Positions 12,394 through 25,745 are shown, numbered from the stretch's first letter. The stretch is DNA of 64,000 nt from Symsagittifera roscoffensis (GCF_963678635.1 NC_087069.1:33317090-33381089); one strand, 5' to 3'. Numbers and translations: made by a program. The notes: generated by a model not told the origin, from the sequence alone.

Positions 12394-12436
12394 GGTTTGG
12401 TGCTGCAGCTAGGAGAGCAGCTGGCTAAGAAGCTTC

Positions 12437-12814
<378 letters not shown>

Positions 12815-12910
12815 CTAGGTACCTATCAATTTTCGACCGACTTCTCTGCTCTCTGATTGGCCCTCATACCAACAGCCAATGAGAGAGCAGATAATAAGTA
12901 TTAAAAAAAG

Positions 12911-13433
12911 TTAGGCACGTAAAGGAGCAATTGAAACTTTTTTTTTTGAGCTCCCACAAGACCTTCTACCTCAAACTGGTCAGTCCACAGAGCTTATCAG
13001 AGCTATGTGATTTAAATCAAGCCCGTAGAAGCTCGCTTGAGGTCTGTGAGATAGCTTGCCGAGCTCTGAGAGCTCTAACTTAAAAATAGTTAGGCTACGT
13101 ACGGGAGCAATTGAAAAAATTTTGAGCTCACACAAGGTGTACTAGCTTAAACTGGTCAGTCCACAGAGCTTATTCGAGCTCTCTGATTTAAATCAAGCTC
13201 ATACAAGCTTGCCTGAGCTCTATGAGGTAGCTTGCCAAGCTCTGAGAACTCGAAGCTCAAAAAAGTTAGGCTACGTACGGGAGCAATTGAACAGCTAGCT
13301 CGAGCTCAATTTCCAGCTGCGTCACCCCAATGAGGGGGAAGCAGAGCTCAACCTATACCAGCTTGAGCTTGCTCTGGTCGAAGTTAGCTTGAGCTAAGCT
13401 CACTGTGAAGAAATATAGAACTGATAGTTGGGT
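12911..13433. repeat. H3-H4 spacer with three ~175-bp subrepeats (unit 2)
   Basis: The TTAGGC box occurs at 12911, 13090 and 13266. The same three-copy arrangement fills the corresponding spacers near 16.55-17.07, 23.31-23.83, 30.70-31.22, 39.06-39.58, 42.70-43.22, 49.25-49.77, 52.89-53.41, 57.06-57.58 and 60.70-61.22 kb. No gene is visible in them. Upstream of H4 lie two facing CCAAT motifs (around 12857 and 12879). Confidence 0.75.
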
Positions 13434-13449
13434 GGCCTTTAAAAAGGCC
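13434..13449 (-). terminator. Histone 3' stem-loop, H3 unit 2 (representative)
   Basis: Stem-loop 30 nt after the H3 stop; AGTTCTATATTT begins 11 nt after the stem. Confidence 0.95.
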
Positions 13450-13479
13450 GGTTTGGTTGGTGTGGAGTACACCTAGAGC

Positions 13480-13896
<417 letters not shown>

Positions 13897-14616
13897 TCAG
13901 TTGAGTGTAGCTGAGTTGTAGATGTAGAAGTAGATTTTGGGTGTTGAATTTTGGACAAATCCGTGAGGTAACCAAGATATTCAGATCTCCAGAAGCCTTG
14001 AGAGCGCTCGACGTATAAAAAAATAGTTAGGCACGTAAAAGAGCAATAGAAGGAGAGCTCTGGTGAGTCGTTACTTATATATATTAAGGAGCATTTTCAA
14101 CTATATATAGTAAAGTATGTGAAGTGCAGACTATTTATACTTGGATTGGAGGTTACCCGCCAAAAGCGGCATAGGTGATTGGCCCGTGTCTGAGTGATAG
14201 CGGAAGCTCAAACTAAGCTCGAATCTGATTGGCTGAGAAGTGAAAACTTGAAATTTTGGTGTTTCTGCCTCTAGAATTGACCCAAAGCTAACTTCAGCCA
14301 GCTAAAAGCTCACTTCAGCTTAAGCTAGCTGAATTGGACTTGTTAGCTAGCTTTGTAAGCTTAAACTTAGCTATTTCGAGCTGTAAGTTAGAGAGCAAAA
14401 TGAAGCTCAAATCTGATTGGCTGAGACGTGAAAGCTTAAAATTTAGCAGTTTTTTAGCTCTAAAGTTGGTCTGGAGCTGATTTAAGCAAGTTACAAGCTC
14501 AGTTGAGCTTAGTAGCTCAAATTAGACGCTCAAAGCTAGCTGTTGAGAGCTCGAAATTGCATACAAGCCAATTTGAGCTTGCTAGCTAGAGTACAAATAG
14601 AACTATGCTTTTTGGT

Positions 14617-14632
14617 GGCCTTTAAAAAGGCC
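14617..14632 (-). terminator. Histone 3' stem-loop, H2B unit 2 (representative)
   Basis: Stem-loop 43 nt after the H2B stop; AGTTCT begins 12 nt after the stem. Confidence 0.95.
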
Positions 14633-14675
14633 GGTTTGGTGTTGCTCAGAGCAACTAGTTGTAGAAGCTGATCGT

Positions 14676-15044
14676 CTACTTGGAGCTGGTGTACTTGGTG
14701 ACGGCCTTGGTTCCCTCACTGACAGCATGCTTGGCCAGCTCTCCGGGCAACAGCAGTCTGACTGCGGTTTGGATCTCCCGGCTAGAGATGGTTGATCGCT
14801 TGTTGTAGTGGGCCAGTTTTGAAGCTTCACCGGCGATTCTCTCGAAGATGTCGTTCACGAAGCTGTTCATGATCGACATAGCCTTGGAGGAGATGCCGGT
14901 GTCAGGGTGGACCTGCTTCAGCACCTTGTAGATGTAGAGAGAGTAGGTCTCTCGCCTCTTCTTCTTCTTTTTCTTGTCTCCAGTGGGCTTCTTCTGGGCT
15001 TTGCCTGCCTTCTTGACTGCCTTTCCGCTGACTTTGGGTGCCAT
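14676..15044 (-). CDS. H2B: Histone H2B (unit 2)
   Basis: Left-subtype copy with an uninterrupted promoter (CGATTTGAAC at 15115-15124) and the GATCGATC leader that lacks the retroelement target. Stem-loop at 14617-14632. Confidence 0.98.
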   Translation of the reverse strand: MAPKVSGKAVKKAGKAQKKPTGDKKKKKKRRETYSLYIYKVLKQVHPDTGISSKAMSIMNSFVNDIFERIAGEASKLAHYNKRSTISSREIQTAVRLLLPGELAKHAVSEGTKAVTKYTSSK

Positions 15045-15365
15045 TGTAGAGATGTAGTTGTAGTGGTGTTGAGTTGTGGATCGATCAAAAAGCCAACCTA
15101 ACTTGAAAAATTGTGTTCAAATCGAGCTCGAAGAATACTCAATTCTGATTGGCTCTCAGCTGAAAGCTAAATAAAGCTTCAATTTTGGACTGCCAGTCCA
15201 GCTCGAGGCTAGCTAGTGTTGTTAGGCCCCCATAGTTTGCTCTGAGTAGCTTAGCTATGCCTGCTAAGCAGGATAAAAAGATAGAACTTTAAATTTGGTG
15301 GCCTTTAAAAAGGCCGGTTTGGTGTTGAAGCTTGAAAGCTAGCAACTGGTTGAGGTAGAAGCTCT

Positions 15366-15767
15366 TTACTTCTTGTCAGACTTGGGCTGAGACGAAGACT
15401 GCTTCTTGGGTAGGAGCACAGCCTGGATGTTTGGCAGCACACCGCCCTGAGCAATGGTCACTCCGTGGAGCAGCTTGTTCAACTCTTCGTCGTTCCTGAT
15501 GGCCAACTGCAAGTGTCTGGGGATGATCCTGGACTTCTTGTTGTCTTTAGCAGCGTTGCCAGCCAGCTCAAGGATCTCAGCAGTCAAGTACTCGAGCACA
15601 GCAGCAAGGTAGACTGGGGCTCCAGCACCAACTCGCTCAGCGTAGTTGCCCTTGCGGATGAATCGGTGGATTCTTCCAACAGGGAACTGCAGTCCAGCTC
15701 GGCTTGATCGGGTCTTGGCCTTGGCTCCAACTTTGCCGCTCTTCGATTTTCCTCCTTTGCCTGACAT
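15366..15767 (-). CDS. H2A: Histone H2A (unit 3)
   Basis: Left-subtype copy, apparently identical in sequence to unit 2 including its spacers, so the two units are a very recent duplication or gene-conversion product. Stem-loop at 15300-15315. Confidence 0.98.
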   Translation of the reverse strand: MSGKGGKSKSGKVGAKAKTRSSRAGLQFPVGRIHRFIRKGNYAERVGAGAPVYLAAVLEYLTAEILELAGNAAKDNKKSRIIPRHLQLAIRNDEELNKLLHGVTIAQGGVLPNIQAVLLPKKQSSSQPKSDKK

Positions 15768-16079
15768 CGTGTTGTAGTTGTAGCTGTTGTGGTAGAAGCT
15801 GTAGATTGACGATTGACTTTACCCGCAATTTGGCTCCCTGTCTTAGGGTAGTAAGTTCAAATCGACCACCAAGATGGGAGAGCCAATCAGAATCGAGCTA
15901 GCATTTTAAGTTAATTTAGAGACGCTGAAAGCTCTACACTAACTAGCTGAGCTTATTAGAGCTCTAGCAGAGCTTGTTAGAGCTCTAGCAGAGCTTGACT
16001 TAAGAACTGAGATAGTTGGTGGCCTTTAAAAAGGCCGGTTTGGTGCTGCAGCTAGGAGAGCAGCTGGCTAAGAAGCTTC

Positions 16080-16457
<378 letters not shown>

Positions 16458-17122
16458 CTAGGTACCTATCAATTTTCGACCGACTTCTCTGCTCTCTGAT
16501 TGGCCCTCATACCAACAGCCAATGAGAGAGCAGATAATAAGTATTAAAAAAAGTTAGGCACGTAAAGGAGCAATTGAAACTTTTTTTTTTGAGCTCCCAC
16601 AAGACCTTCTACCTCAAACTGGTCAGTCCACAGAGCTTATCAGAGCTATGTGATTTAAATCAAGCCCGTAGAAGCTCGCTTGAGGTCTGTGAGATAGCTT
16701 GCCGAGCTCTGAGAGCTCTAACTTAAAAATAGTTAGGCTACGTACGGGAGCAATTGAAAAAATTTTGAGCTCACACAAGGTGTACTAGCTTAAACTGGTC
16801 AGTCCACAGAGCTTATTCGAGCTCTCTGATTTAAATCAAGCTCATACAAGCTTGCCTGAGCTCTATGAGGTAGCTTGCCAAGCTCTGAGAACTCGAAGCT
16901 CAAAAAAGTTAGGCTACGTACGGGAGCAATTGAACAGCTAGCTCGAGCTCAATTTCCAGCTGCGTCACCCCAATGAGGGGGAAGCAGAGCTCAACCTATA
17001 CCAGCTTGAGCTTGCTCTGGTCGAAGTTAGCTTGAGCTAAGCTCACTGTGAAGAAATATAGAACTGATAGTTGGGTGGCCTTTAAAAAGGCCGGTTTGGT
17101 TGGTGTGGAGTACACCTAGAGC

Positions 17123-17539
<417 letters not shown>

Positions 17540-18318
17540 TCAGTTGAGTGTAGCTGAGTTGTAGATGTAGAAGTAGATTTTGGGTGTTGAATTTTCGACA
17601 AATCCGTGAGGTAACCAAGATATTCAGATCTCCAGAAGCCTTGAGAGCGCTCGACGTATAAAAAAATAGTTAGGCACGTAAAAGAGCAATAGAAGGAGAG
17701 CTCTGGTGAGTCGTTACTTATATATATTAAGGAGCATTTTCAACTATATATAGTAAAGTATGTGAAGTGCAGACTATTTATACTTGGATTGGAGGTTACC
17801 CGCCAAAAGCGGCATAGGTGATTGGCCCGTGTCTGAGTGATAGCGGAAGCTCAAACTAAGCTCGAATCTGATTGGCTGAGAAGTGAAAACTTGAAATTTT
17901 GGTGTTTCTGCCTCTAGAATTGACCCAAAGCTAACTTCAGCCAGCTAAAAGCTCACTTCAGCTTAAGCTAGCTGAATTGGACTTGTTAGCTAGCTTTGTA
18001 AGCTTAAACTTAGCTATTTCGAGCTGTAAGTTAGAGAGCAAAATGAAGCTCAAATCTGATTGGCTGAGACGTGAAAGCTTAAAATTTAGCAGTTTTTTAG
18101 CTCTAAAGTTGGTCTGGAGCTGATTTAAGCAAGTTACAAGCTCAGTTGAGCTTAGTAGCTCAAATTAGACGCTCAAAGCTAGCTGTTGAGAGCTCGAAAT
18201 TGCATACAAGCCAATTTGAGCTTGCTAGCTAGAGTACAAATAGAACTATGCTTTTTGGTGGCCTTTAAAAAGGCCGGTTTGGTGTTGCTCAGAGCAACTA
18301 GTTGTAGAAGCTGATCGT

Positions 18319-18657
18319 CTACTTGGAGCTGGTGTACTTGGTGACGGCCTTGGTTCCCTCACTGACAGCATGCTTGGCCAGCTCTCCGGGCAACAGCAGT
18401 CTGACTGCGGTTTGGATCTCCCGGCTAGAGATGGTTGATCGCTTGTTGTAGTGGGCCAGTTTTGAAGCTTCACCGGCGATTCTCTCGAAGATGTCGTTCA
18501 CGAAGCTGTTCATGATCGACATAGCCTTGGAGGAGATGCCGGTGTCAGGGTGGACCTGCTTCAGCACCTTGTAGATGTAGAGAGAGTAGGTCTCTCGCCT
18601 CTTCTTCTTCTTTTTCTTGTCTCCAGTGGGCTTCTTCTGGGCTTTGCCTGCCTTCTT
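18319..18657 (-). CDS. H2B: Histone H2B (unit 3), 5' end hidden by a gap
   Basis: Codons 11-122 and the stop are present. Codons 1-10, the leader and the promoter fall in the N gap. The coding part is left-subtype, yet the promoter flank on the other side of the adjacent retrotransposon (from 21821) is right-subtype, so the change of subtype happens within the gap and element. Stem-loop at 18260-18275. Confidence 0.93.
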   Translation of the reverse strand, partial: KKAGKAQKKPTGDKKKKKKRRETYSLYIYKVLKQVHPDTGISSKAMSIMNSFVNDIFERIAGEASKLAHYNKRSTISSREIQTAVRLLLPGELAKHAVSEGTKAVTKYTSSK

Positions 18658-18857
18658 NNNNNNNNNNNNNNNNNNNNNNNNNNNNNNNNNNNNNNNNNNN
18701 NNNNNNNNNNNNNNNNNNNNNNNNNNNNNNNNNNNNNNNNNNNNNNNNNNNNNNNNNNNNNNNNNNNNNNNNNNNNNNNNNNNNNNNNNNNNNNNNNNNN
18801 NNNNNNNNNNNNNNNNNNNNNNNNNNNNNNNNNNNNNNNNNNNNNNNNNNNNNNNNN
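18658..18857. other. Assembly gap of 200 N
   Basis: Exactly 200 N, a common placeholder for unknown size. By comparison with unit 5 and copy 3, about 30 bp of H2B, 40-odd bp of leader and roughly 2.1 kb of retrotransposon 3' end should lie here. Confidence 0.9.
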
Positions 18858-19556
18858 GTTCGTTACAGTACCTCTGAATTTTCGCCAGTTTGGTTTTGTG
18901 CATGTTCTCTTTGGAACAGTTAGTTCGTACTCTGCAATTGTCATGTAGTGATCGCTTGGTGTTGTGTCCGACACTTCAAAGTTCGTGCATAAGCAAGCCA
19001 TTTTTGGTGATGCAAAGTGTAAGTCTAGGACTGAGTCACTTTGGTGTGTTGGTTCGGAACCGTTCAAGATGAAGTAGTTGTGCATGAGAGCGTCTACAAC
19101 TCTTCCGTTGCTGTTGGTTGCTCTTGCTTTTGGGTTGACAGATTTGATCTGTGCGTTGAAGTCTCCAACGATGATGTGCTTTGGATCTTTTCCATTGAAA
19201 GTCACGTTCTCTATCTCTGCGTTTGGGCTAAGGTAAACACTTGTTACAGTGATACCCATTGTGTTGATCTTGATCGTCTCGCATACTTTTCTGCGTTCTC
19301 TGTGGTTTTGGTTTATGTGCTGTGCTTGTTCCAGTACTTGGTACTGTATGTTGTCTCTGATGTAAATTGCCGAGCCTGTGACACTGTCACAGATTGCCGC
19401 TGCAAGGTTAAAGTTTTGTAGTTTTGGTGGATGTTTGGTTTTTGTTTCGTTGAAGCAGACTATAGTGATGTTGTGTTTCGCTAGAAGATCTTGGATCTCC
19501 AGTTTGTGCTTGTTTATACTTCTGCAGTTGAGTTGTGCTATCTTGAGTCTATTCAT
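18858..19556 (-). CDS. ORF2 N-terminal part, endonuclease domain (copy 1)
   Basis: The first 233 residues of the element polyprotein, cut by the gap. It contains the whole APE-type endonuclease core (motifs as in copy 3). The ATG overlaps the ORF1 stop as ATGA. Confidence 0.9.
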
Positions 19557-21073
19557 TTTGGTTTGTTGTTGTTGTTTTGATTTCGGGAGCTACTATGTCT
19601 GCTGCTGCTTGCTTCTCTGTGTGTTTTTGTATTTTGTTTTGCTTTTATGTTTGATGTTAACAGCTCAGTGAAATCTATTTTCTCGAATTGAGTTCTAACT
19701 GCATTGCTGACTGTTTCGTTAATTTTCTCACATGATTTAGCGACAGCTTTGGTGATTGCATCGGTTATCTTTTCGTCCATGGCTTTTTGCACTGCTTTTT
19801 CGACTTGATCGGCTATTGTAGTTTCAACAGTTTCTTTAATGTACTGCTGTATGTCCTCTTTGCTCATGGTTGGTTGTGGTTTGACTGCTTGAGCGTAGTT
19901 GTTTTGCACAGTTCGTTGCAGATGTTTGACTGCTTGAGCGTAGTTTTGCACTTTTGGTTGTGCTTTTTGGGCTTCGACTTGAGCTGTCTTGTAAACCGGG
20001 CATCCTTTGTACTGCGCCGGGTGTTCGCCTCTGCAGTTGATGCATTGAACTTGCTGCTTTGGAGTTTTGCAGTCTCTGACTGCATGGTTGTCGCCACATC
20101 TGAGGCATCGTTGCTGGTTCGGACAGTTTACGGCCATATGGCCGAAATTTTGGCATTTGTAACACTGTGTTACTCGTGGTTCTGTTTTGGATGCTTCGCA
20201 TCGTTTTCGTTCGTTGCAGATGTAGACCCCAATGTCGATTGCCTTTCTGCAGGCTAGGTCATCATCTGTGAAAACTCTGATGAGTTGTGTTGGCTTGTCT
20301 AGGCTTCTGCTTTGGATTCGGAAGAGCTTTGCTACCTTGATGTTGTTGATCTCCTCAAGTTCAGATTGGATGTCAGCTTCGCTGAGTTGTTCACTGACTC
20401 TTGAGATAACAAAGCTGGAAGTTTGTTTCTTGTTGGGTTGATTTGTCTTGTGTTGTCTGCCTCCGATTTTTACTTCCGTGTCGGGAAACAGGTTTTCGAG
20501 GTTGGTTTGGGTGATAATTTGGGCTATTTGAGGCGATTCAGGCTTGATTGAATAGCCTAGGCCAGTCTTGAGGTCCCTGGTTTGACCAGGATATTGTACT
20601 TTAGTCAGGTTACGTATTGATTTGGTGAAAGTCATTCGGCTTGGAATTTTGTCTTTTGCAAAGCTTATGTAGATAATGTTCGTGAAGTGTTGCTTTGAGC
20701 TTGTGAAGGGTCTTTTGTTGCTTTGAGCTTGTGATTCTTCCGCTTTGCGCTTTCGATTAGTTGCTTGACTTTGCTCCATTGTCGGTTGCCTTTTAGGCGA
20801 AGCGTCATCAAGATTGTCTTGCCAGTTTTCTGAATGCATTGTCGGTTGCCCTTTGGGCACATTCCTGAACTGTTGTCGTTTTACTGTGTTGTAAGCAGCA
20901 TGTTGATCTTGGTTTGGTCCCATTGTCAGTTGCCTTTGAGGCGAGGCCTTTCCTTGATCATTGCTTGTTGGTGTCAGGCTTCCTTCGATTATTAACTCGG
21001 AATTAGATTCGTCGTCGCTTTGGTCGTAGTTTGCGATTGCTGATGCCATTTGGGAGTTAAGGGATGATGGCAT
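19553..21073 (-). CDS. ORF1, nucleic-acid-binding protein (copy 1)
   Basis: 506 residues from the ATG at 21071-21073. A longer open frame upstream runs through the poly-C tract but begins at a non-ATG codon. Three CCHC knuckles lie at about residues 304-317, 323-335 and 344-358. It is intact and differs from copy 3 by only a few residues. ORF1 proteins bind element RNA in the RNP. Confidence 0.9.
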   Translation of the reverse strand: MPSSLNSQMASAIANYDQSDDESNSELIIEGSLTPTSNDQGKASPQRQLTMGPNQDQHAAYNTVKRQQFRNVPKGQPTMHSENWQDNLDDASPKRQPTMEQSQATNRKRKAEESQAQSNKRPFTSSKQHFTNIIYISFAKDKIPSRMTFTKSIRNLTKVQYPGQTRDLKTGLGYSIKPESPQIAQIITQTNLENLFPDTEVKIGGRQHKTNQPNKKQTSSFVISRVSEQLSEADIQSELEEINNIKVAKLFRIQSRSLDKPTQLIRVFTDDDLACRKAIDIGVYICNERKRCEASKTEPRVTQCYKCQNFGHMAVNCPNQQRCLRCGDNHAVRDCKTPKQQVQCINCRGEHPAQYKGCPVYKTAQVEAQKAQPKVQNYAQAVKHLQRTVQNNYAQAVKPQPTMSKEDIQQYIKETVETTIADQVEKAVQKAMDEKITDAITKAVAKSCEKINETVSNAVRTQFEKIDFTELLTSNIKAKQNTKTHREASSSRHSSSRNQNNNNKPK

Positions 21074-21365
21074 TGTGGGGGGGGGGGGGAGTCTCTTCAC
21101 TCACTATGTGAGCCGGACTGCTCCTTCTTGCACCGGAGTGCTCCTTCTTCACTCACTATGTGAGCCGGACTGCTCTTGTGGGGGGGGGAGTATCTTCACT
21201 CACTATGTGAGCCCGACTGCTCCTTCTTGCACCTTCTTCGTCTTTGTCCTTCCTTTCTTCCTCTTTGTCCTTCCTTTCTTCCTCTTTGTCCTTCCTCTTC
21301 CCTCTAGTCTCTTTCTTCTTGCACCCTCTTCGTCCTTCTGGGCACTTTCTCCTTCCCTCTAGACC
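21074..21365 (-). promoter_or_regulatory. Element 5' UTR with hairpin modules and poly-C tract (copy 1)
   Basis: Three copies of a module containing CTCACTATGTGAG (a 5-bp inverted repeat around TAT) start near 21096, 21147 and 21194. They are separated by homopolymer G runs on the plus strand (C in the RNA), and are followed by polypyrimidine on the plus strand. The arrangement is shared with copy 3. Confidence 0.75.
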
Positions 21366-21820
21366 CTCTTCCGTCGGGTTACTCTTGGTAGGTCCAACAA
21401 TAACGACAGAGTAGAGGTTGTCCAAGTAAGCAATTGCAGACCCGGTCGCAACGTATCTCTGTCTCCTAGAATGCTAGCACCGCTTTCGCAATGTGTCGCT
21501 TAGACTAGGGTGTTATAGGGACCAACCAACTTCTAGATCTGCGTTCGTGACACTCTCTCGGAGGGACAAAAAGCCAATCAGGACTGCGACCGATCCAAGT
21601 CAGAACCCAGGTTGGCTGCGCACCGTTGGGTTTGCAAGTGCCGGTTTGGGACTTGGTTCCAATAGCACCTTTATACAGGCTTTATCGGCCGACTTATGAC
21701 TCTTGAAAAAGAGTGCTTTCCTGGGGCAGTTGTTTCCTTGGGTGTAGTGAAGGCAGTGTAGAGAAGCTCTTGTACATCAGATTGTTGGGTTGTAGATTGT
21801 GTAGATCGGTTGTCATCTAG
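21366..21820 (-). other. 5' extension unique to copy 1
   Basis: About 455 bp between the shared 5' UTR and the histone flank. In the element sense it contains TATAAAGG near its upstream third and a 6-bp hairpin with a TTTC loop (ACTCTT/AAGAGT, near 21703). No open frame of note. It could be the true full 5' UTR and promoter of the element, or captured foreign sequence. Confidence 0.5.
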
Positions 21821-22124
21821 TGGTGTTGTCGAGTTGTAGAAGCAGCAAAAAGCGAAGCTAACTTAAAAAACTGTGTTCAAATCGAGCTCGAAGAATGCTC
21901 AATTCTGATTGGCTCTCAGCTCCAAGCTTATTTTGGCTTCAATTTTTAATTTCTACGTCACTTTGAGGCTATTTAGGATTGCTAGGATGTCTCAGCTTAC
22001 TGTTTGTATTCCAGTTAAGCTTGCTGGGCTTGATAGAAGATAGAACTAGTAGATTGGTGGCCTTTAAAAAGGCCGGTTTGGTGTTGAAGCTTGAAAGCTA
22101 GCAACTGGTTGAGGTAGAAGCTCT

Positions 22125-22526
22125 TTACTTCTTGTCAGACTTGGGCTGAGACGAAGACTGCTTCTTGGGTAGGAGCACAGCCTGGATGTTTGGCAGCACA
22201 CCGCCCTGAGCAATGGTCACTCCGTGGAGCAGCTTGTTCAACTCTTCGTCGTTCCTGATGGCCAACTGCAAGTGTCTGGGGATGATCCTGGACTTCTTGT
22301 TGTCTTTGGCAGCGTTGCCAGCCAGCTCAAGGATCTCAGCAGTCAAGTACTCGAGCACAGCAGCAAGGTAGACTGGGGCTCCAGCACCAACTCGCTCAGC
22401 GTAGTTGCCCTTGCGGATGAATCGGTGGATTCTTCCAACAGGGAACTGCAGTCCAGCTCGGCTTGATCGGGTCTTGGCCTTGGCTCCAACTTTGCCGCTC
22501 TTCGATTTTCCTCCTTTGCCTGACAT
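22125..22526 (-). CDS. H2A: Histone H2A (unit 4)
   Basis: First right-subtype H2A, protein unchanged. Stem-loop at 22059-22074. Its downstream region reads AGTTCTATCTTC in the mRNA sense. Confidence 0.98.
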   Translation of the reverse strand: MSGKGGKSKSGKVGAKAKTRSSRAGLQFPVGRIHRFIRKGNYAERVGAGAPVYLAAVLEYLTAEILELAGNAAKDNKKSRIIPRHLQLAIRNDEELNKLLHGVTIAQGGVLPNIQAVLLPKKQSSSQPKSDKK

Positions 22527-22839
22527 CGTGTTGTAGTTGTAGCTGTTGTGGTAGAAGTTGTAGATTGACGATTGACTTTACCCGCAATTTGGCTCCCTGT
22601 CTTAGGGTAGTAAGTTCAAATCGGCCACCAAGATGGGAGAGCCAATCAGAATCGAGCTAGCATTTTAAGTTATTTTAGATATGCTGAAAGCTCTACACTA
22701 ACTAGCTGAGCTTGTTAAGAGCTCTAGCAGAGCTCGTTAGAGCTCTAGTAGAGCTTGACTTAAGAACTGAGATAGTTGGTGGCCTTTAAAAAGGCCGGTT
22801 TGGTGCTGCAGCTAGGAGAGCAGCTGGCTAAGAAGCTTC

Positions 22840-23217
<378 letters not shown>

Positions 23218-23881
23218 CTAGGTACCTATCAATTTCCGACCGACTTCTCTGCTCTCTGATTGGCCCTCATACCAACAGCCAATGAGAGAGCAGATAATAA
23301 AAAGTAAAAAAAGTTAGGCACGTAAAGGAGCAATTGAAAAAAAATTTTTCAGCTCCCACAAGAACTTCTACCTCAAACTGGTCAGTCCACAGAGCTTATC
23401 AGAGCTATGTGATTTAAATCAAGCTCGTAGGAGCTCGCTTGAGGTCTGTGAGATAGCTTGCCGAGCTCTGAGAGCTCGAACTTGAAAATAGTTAGGCTAC
23501 GTACGGGAGCAATTGAAAAAATTTTGAGCTCACACAAGGTGTACTAGCTTAAACTGGTCAGTCCACAGAGCTTATTCGAGCTCTGTGATTTAAATCAAGC
23601 TCATACAAGCTTGCCTGAGCTCTATGAGGTAGCTTGCCAAGCTCTGAGAGCTCGAAGCTCAAAAAAGTTAGGCTACGTACGGGAGCAATTGAACAGCTAG
23701 CTCGAGCTCATTTTCCAGCTGCGTCACCCCAATGAGGGGGAAGCAGAGCTCAACCTATACCAGCTTGAGCTTGCTCTGGTCGAAGTTAGCTTGAGCTAAG
23801 CTCACTGTGAAGAAATATAGAACTGATAGTTGGGTGGCCTTTAAAAAGGCCGGTTTGGTTGGTGTGGAGTACACCTAGAGC

Positions 23882-24298
<417 letters not shown>

Positions 24299-25077
24299 TC
24301 AGTTGAGTGTAGCTGAGTTGTAGATGTAGAAGTAGATTTTGGGTGTTGAATTTTGGACAAATCCGTGAGGTAACCAAGATATTCAGATCTCCAGAAGCCT
24401 TGAGAGCGCTCGACGTATAAAAAAATAGTTAGGCACGTAAAAGAGCAATAGAAGGAGAGCTCTGGTGAGTCGTTACTTATATATATTAAGGAGCATTTTC
24501 AACTATATATAGTAAAGTATGTGAAGTGCAGACTATTTATACTTGGATTGGAGGTTACCCGCCAAAAGCGGCATAGGTGATTGGCCCGTGTCTGAGTGAT
24601 AGCGGAAGCTCAAACTAAGCTCGAATCTGATTGGCTGAGAAGTGAAAACTTGAAAATTTGGTGTTTCTGCCTCTAGAATTGACCCAAAGCTAACTTCAGC
24701 CAGCTAAAAGCTCACTTCAGCTTAAGCTAGCTGAATTGGACTTGTTAGCTAGCTTTGTAAGCCTAAACTTAGCTATTTCGAGCAGTAAGTTGGAGAGCAA
24801 AATGAAGCTCAAATCTGATTGGCTGAGACGTGAAAGCTTAAAATTTAGCAGTTTTTTAGCTCTAAAGTTGGTCTGGAGCTGATTTAAGCAAGTTACAAGC
24901 TCAGTTGAGCTTAGTAGCTCAAATTAGACGCTCAAAGCTAGCTGTTGAGAGCTCGAAATTGCATACAAGCCAATTTGAGCTTGCTAGCTAGAGTACAAAG
25001 AGAACTATGCTTTTTGGTGGCCTTTAAAAAGGCCGGTTTGGTGTTGCTCAGAGCAACTAGTTGTAGAAGCTGATCGT

Positions 25078-25446
25078 CTACTTGGAGCTGGTGTACTTGG
25101 TGACGGCCTTGGTTCCCTCACTGACAGCATGCTTGGCCAGCTCTCCGGGCAACAGCAGTCTGACTGCGGTTTGGATCTCCCGGCTAGAGATGGTTGATCG
25201 CTTGTTGTAGTGGGCCAGTTTTGAAGCTTCACCGGCGATTCTCTCGAAGATGTCGTTCACGAAGCTGTTCATGATCGACATAGCCTTGGATGAGATGCCG
25301 GTGTCAGGGTGGACCTGCTTCAGCACCTTGTAGATGTAGAGAGAGTAGGTCTCTCGCCTCTTCTTCTTCTTTTTCTTGTCTCCAGTGGGCTTCTTCTGGG
25401 CTTTGCCTGCCTTCTTGACTGCCTTTCCGCTGACTTTGGGTGCCAT
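25078..25446 (-). CDS. H2B: Histone H2B (unit 4), promoter displaced by copy 2
   Basis: The ORF is intact, but only 41 bp of leader separate the ATG from the 3' end of a 3.7-kb retrotransposon; the promoter lies beyond it near 29.28 kb. It may be silent or expressed only from read-through RNA. Stem-loop at 25019-25034. Confidence 0.97.
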   Translation of the reverse strand: MAPKVSGKAVKKAGKAQKKPTGDKKKKKKRRETYSLYIYKVLKQVHPDTGISSKAMSIMNSFVNDIFERIAGEASKLAHYNKRSTISSREIQTAVRLLLPGELAKHAVSEGTKAVTKYTSSK

Positions 25447-25474
25447 TGTAGAGTTGTAGTTGTGGTGTTGTCGA

Positions 25475-25487
25475 GTTGTAGAAGCAG
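25475..25487. repeat. Target-site duplication of copy 2 (13 bp)
   Basis: GTTGTAGAAGCAG at 25475-25487 recurs at 29233-29245. A further CGA shared by element and target at the 5' junction makes 13-16 bp possible. Confidence 0.88.
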
Positions 25488-25564
25488 TGTAAGTATGTGT
25501 TGGTCTGTGACCAGTTAAGCTTCTGAAGCAGACCTGCTGCTCTTTAAGCTGTTAACTTCCGGGT

Positions 25565-25745
25565 GTTGTTCATCTTGCGGAAAGTTGTTGTTGGAAAATT
25601 GCTTGTATTGGTGTGAGTCTGTGTCTGTTGATTGTTGTAGAGTGTCGTTTGATGTTGTTCATCTTGCGGAAAGGTGTTGTTGGAAAATTGCTTGTATTGG
25701 TGTGAGTCTGTGTGCGTATGTGTCTGTTGATTGTTGTAGAGTGTC
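25565..25745. repeat. Tandem duplication at the element 3' end
   Basis: A segment starting GTTGTTCATCTTGCGG at 25565 repeats from 25654 (offset 89 bp; the second has about 10 extra bases). The ORF2 stop falls in one copy and the 3' UTR carries the other. The same pair is seen at the 3' ends of copies 3-6. Confidence 0.85.

Larger units (their letters stand above)
18858..21820 (-). mobile_element. Histone-associated non-LTR retrotransposon, copy 1 (3' part in gap)
   Basis: Sense to the histone genes. Visible are the ORF2 N-terminus, full ORF1, the 5' UTR with hairpin modules, and a further 455 bp (about 21366-21820) not found in the other copies. The 5' junction is at 21820/21821, where H2B leader sequence resumes. 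The 25 bp from 21821 to 21845 would be the target duplication if the 3' junction in the gap matches the other copies. Confidence 0.9.

Noticed and set aside
18319-18903. Long frames crossing the N gap (H2B joined to element, ORF2 joined to H2B)
   Set aside because: They are artefacts of reading through 200 unknown bases.
21074-21100. ORF1 start upstream of the poly-C tract in copy 1
   Set aside because: It begins at GTG and reads through a homopolymer of variable length; the ATG at 21071-21073 is shared with copy 3.
21690-21725. Histone-type stem-loop in the copy 1 5' extension
   Set aside because: The stem is ACTCTT/AAGAGT, not GGC-type, and no histone ORF precedes it; left as part of the unexplained extension.
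25488-25500. ATACTTAC at the element 3' end resembling the U1 snRNA 5' end, or a splice donor on the other strand
   Set aside because: Too short, and no further snRNA similarity follows; chance match is likely.
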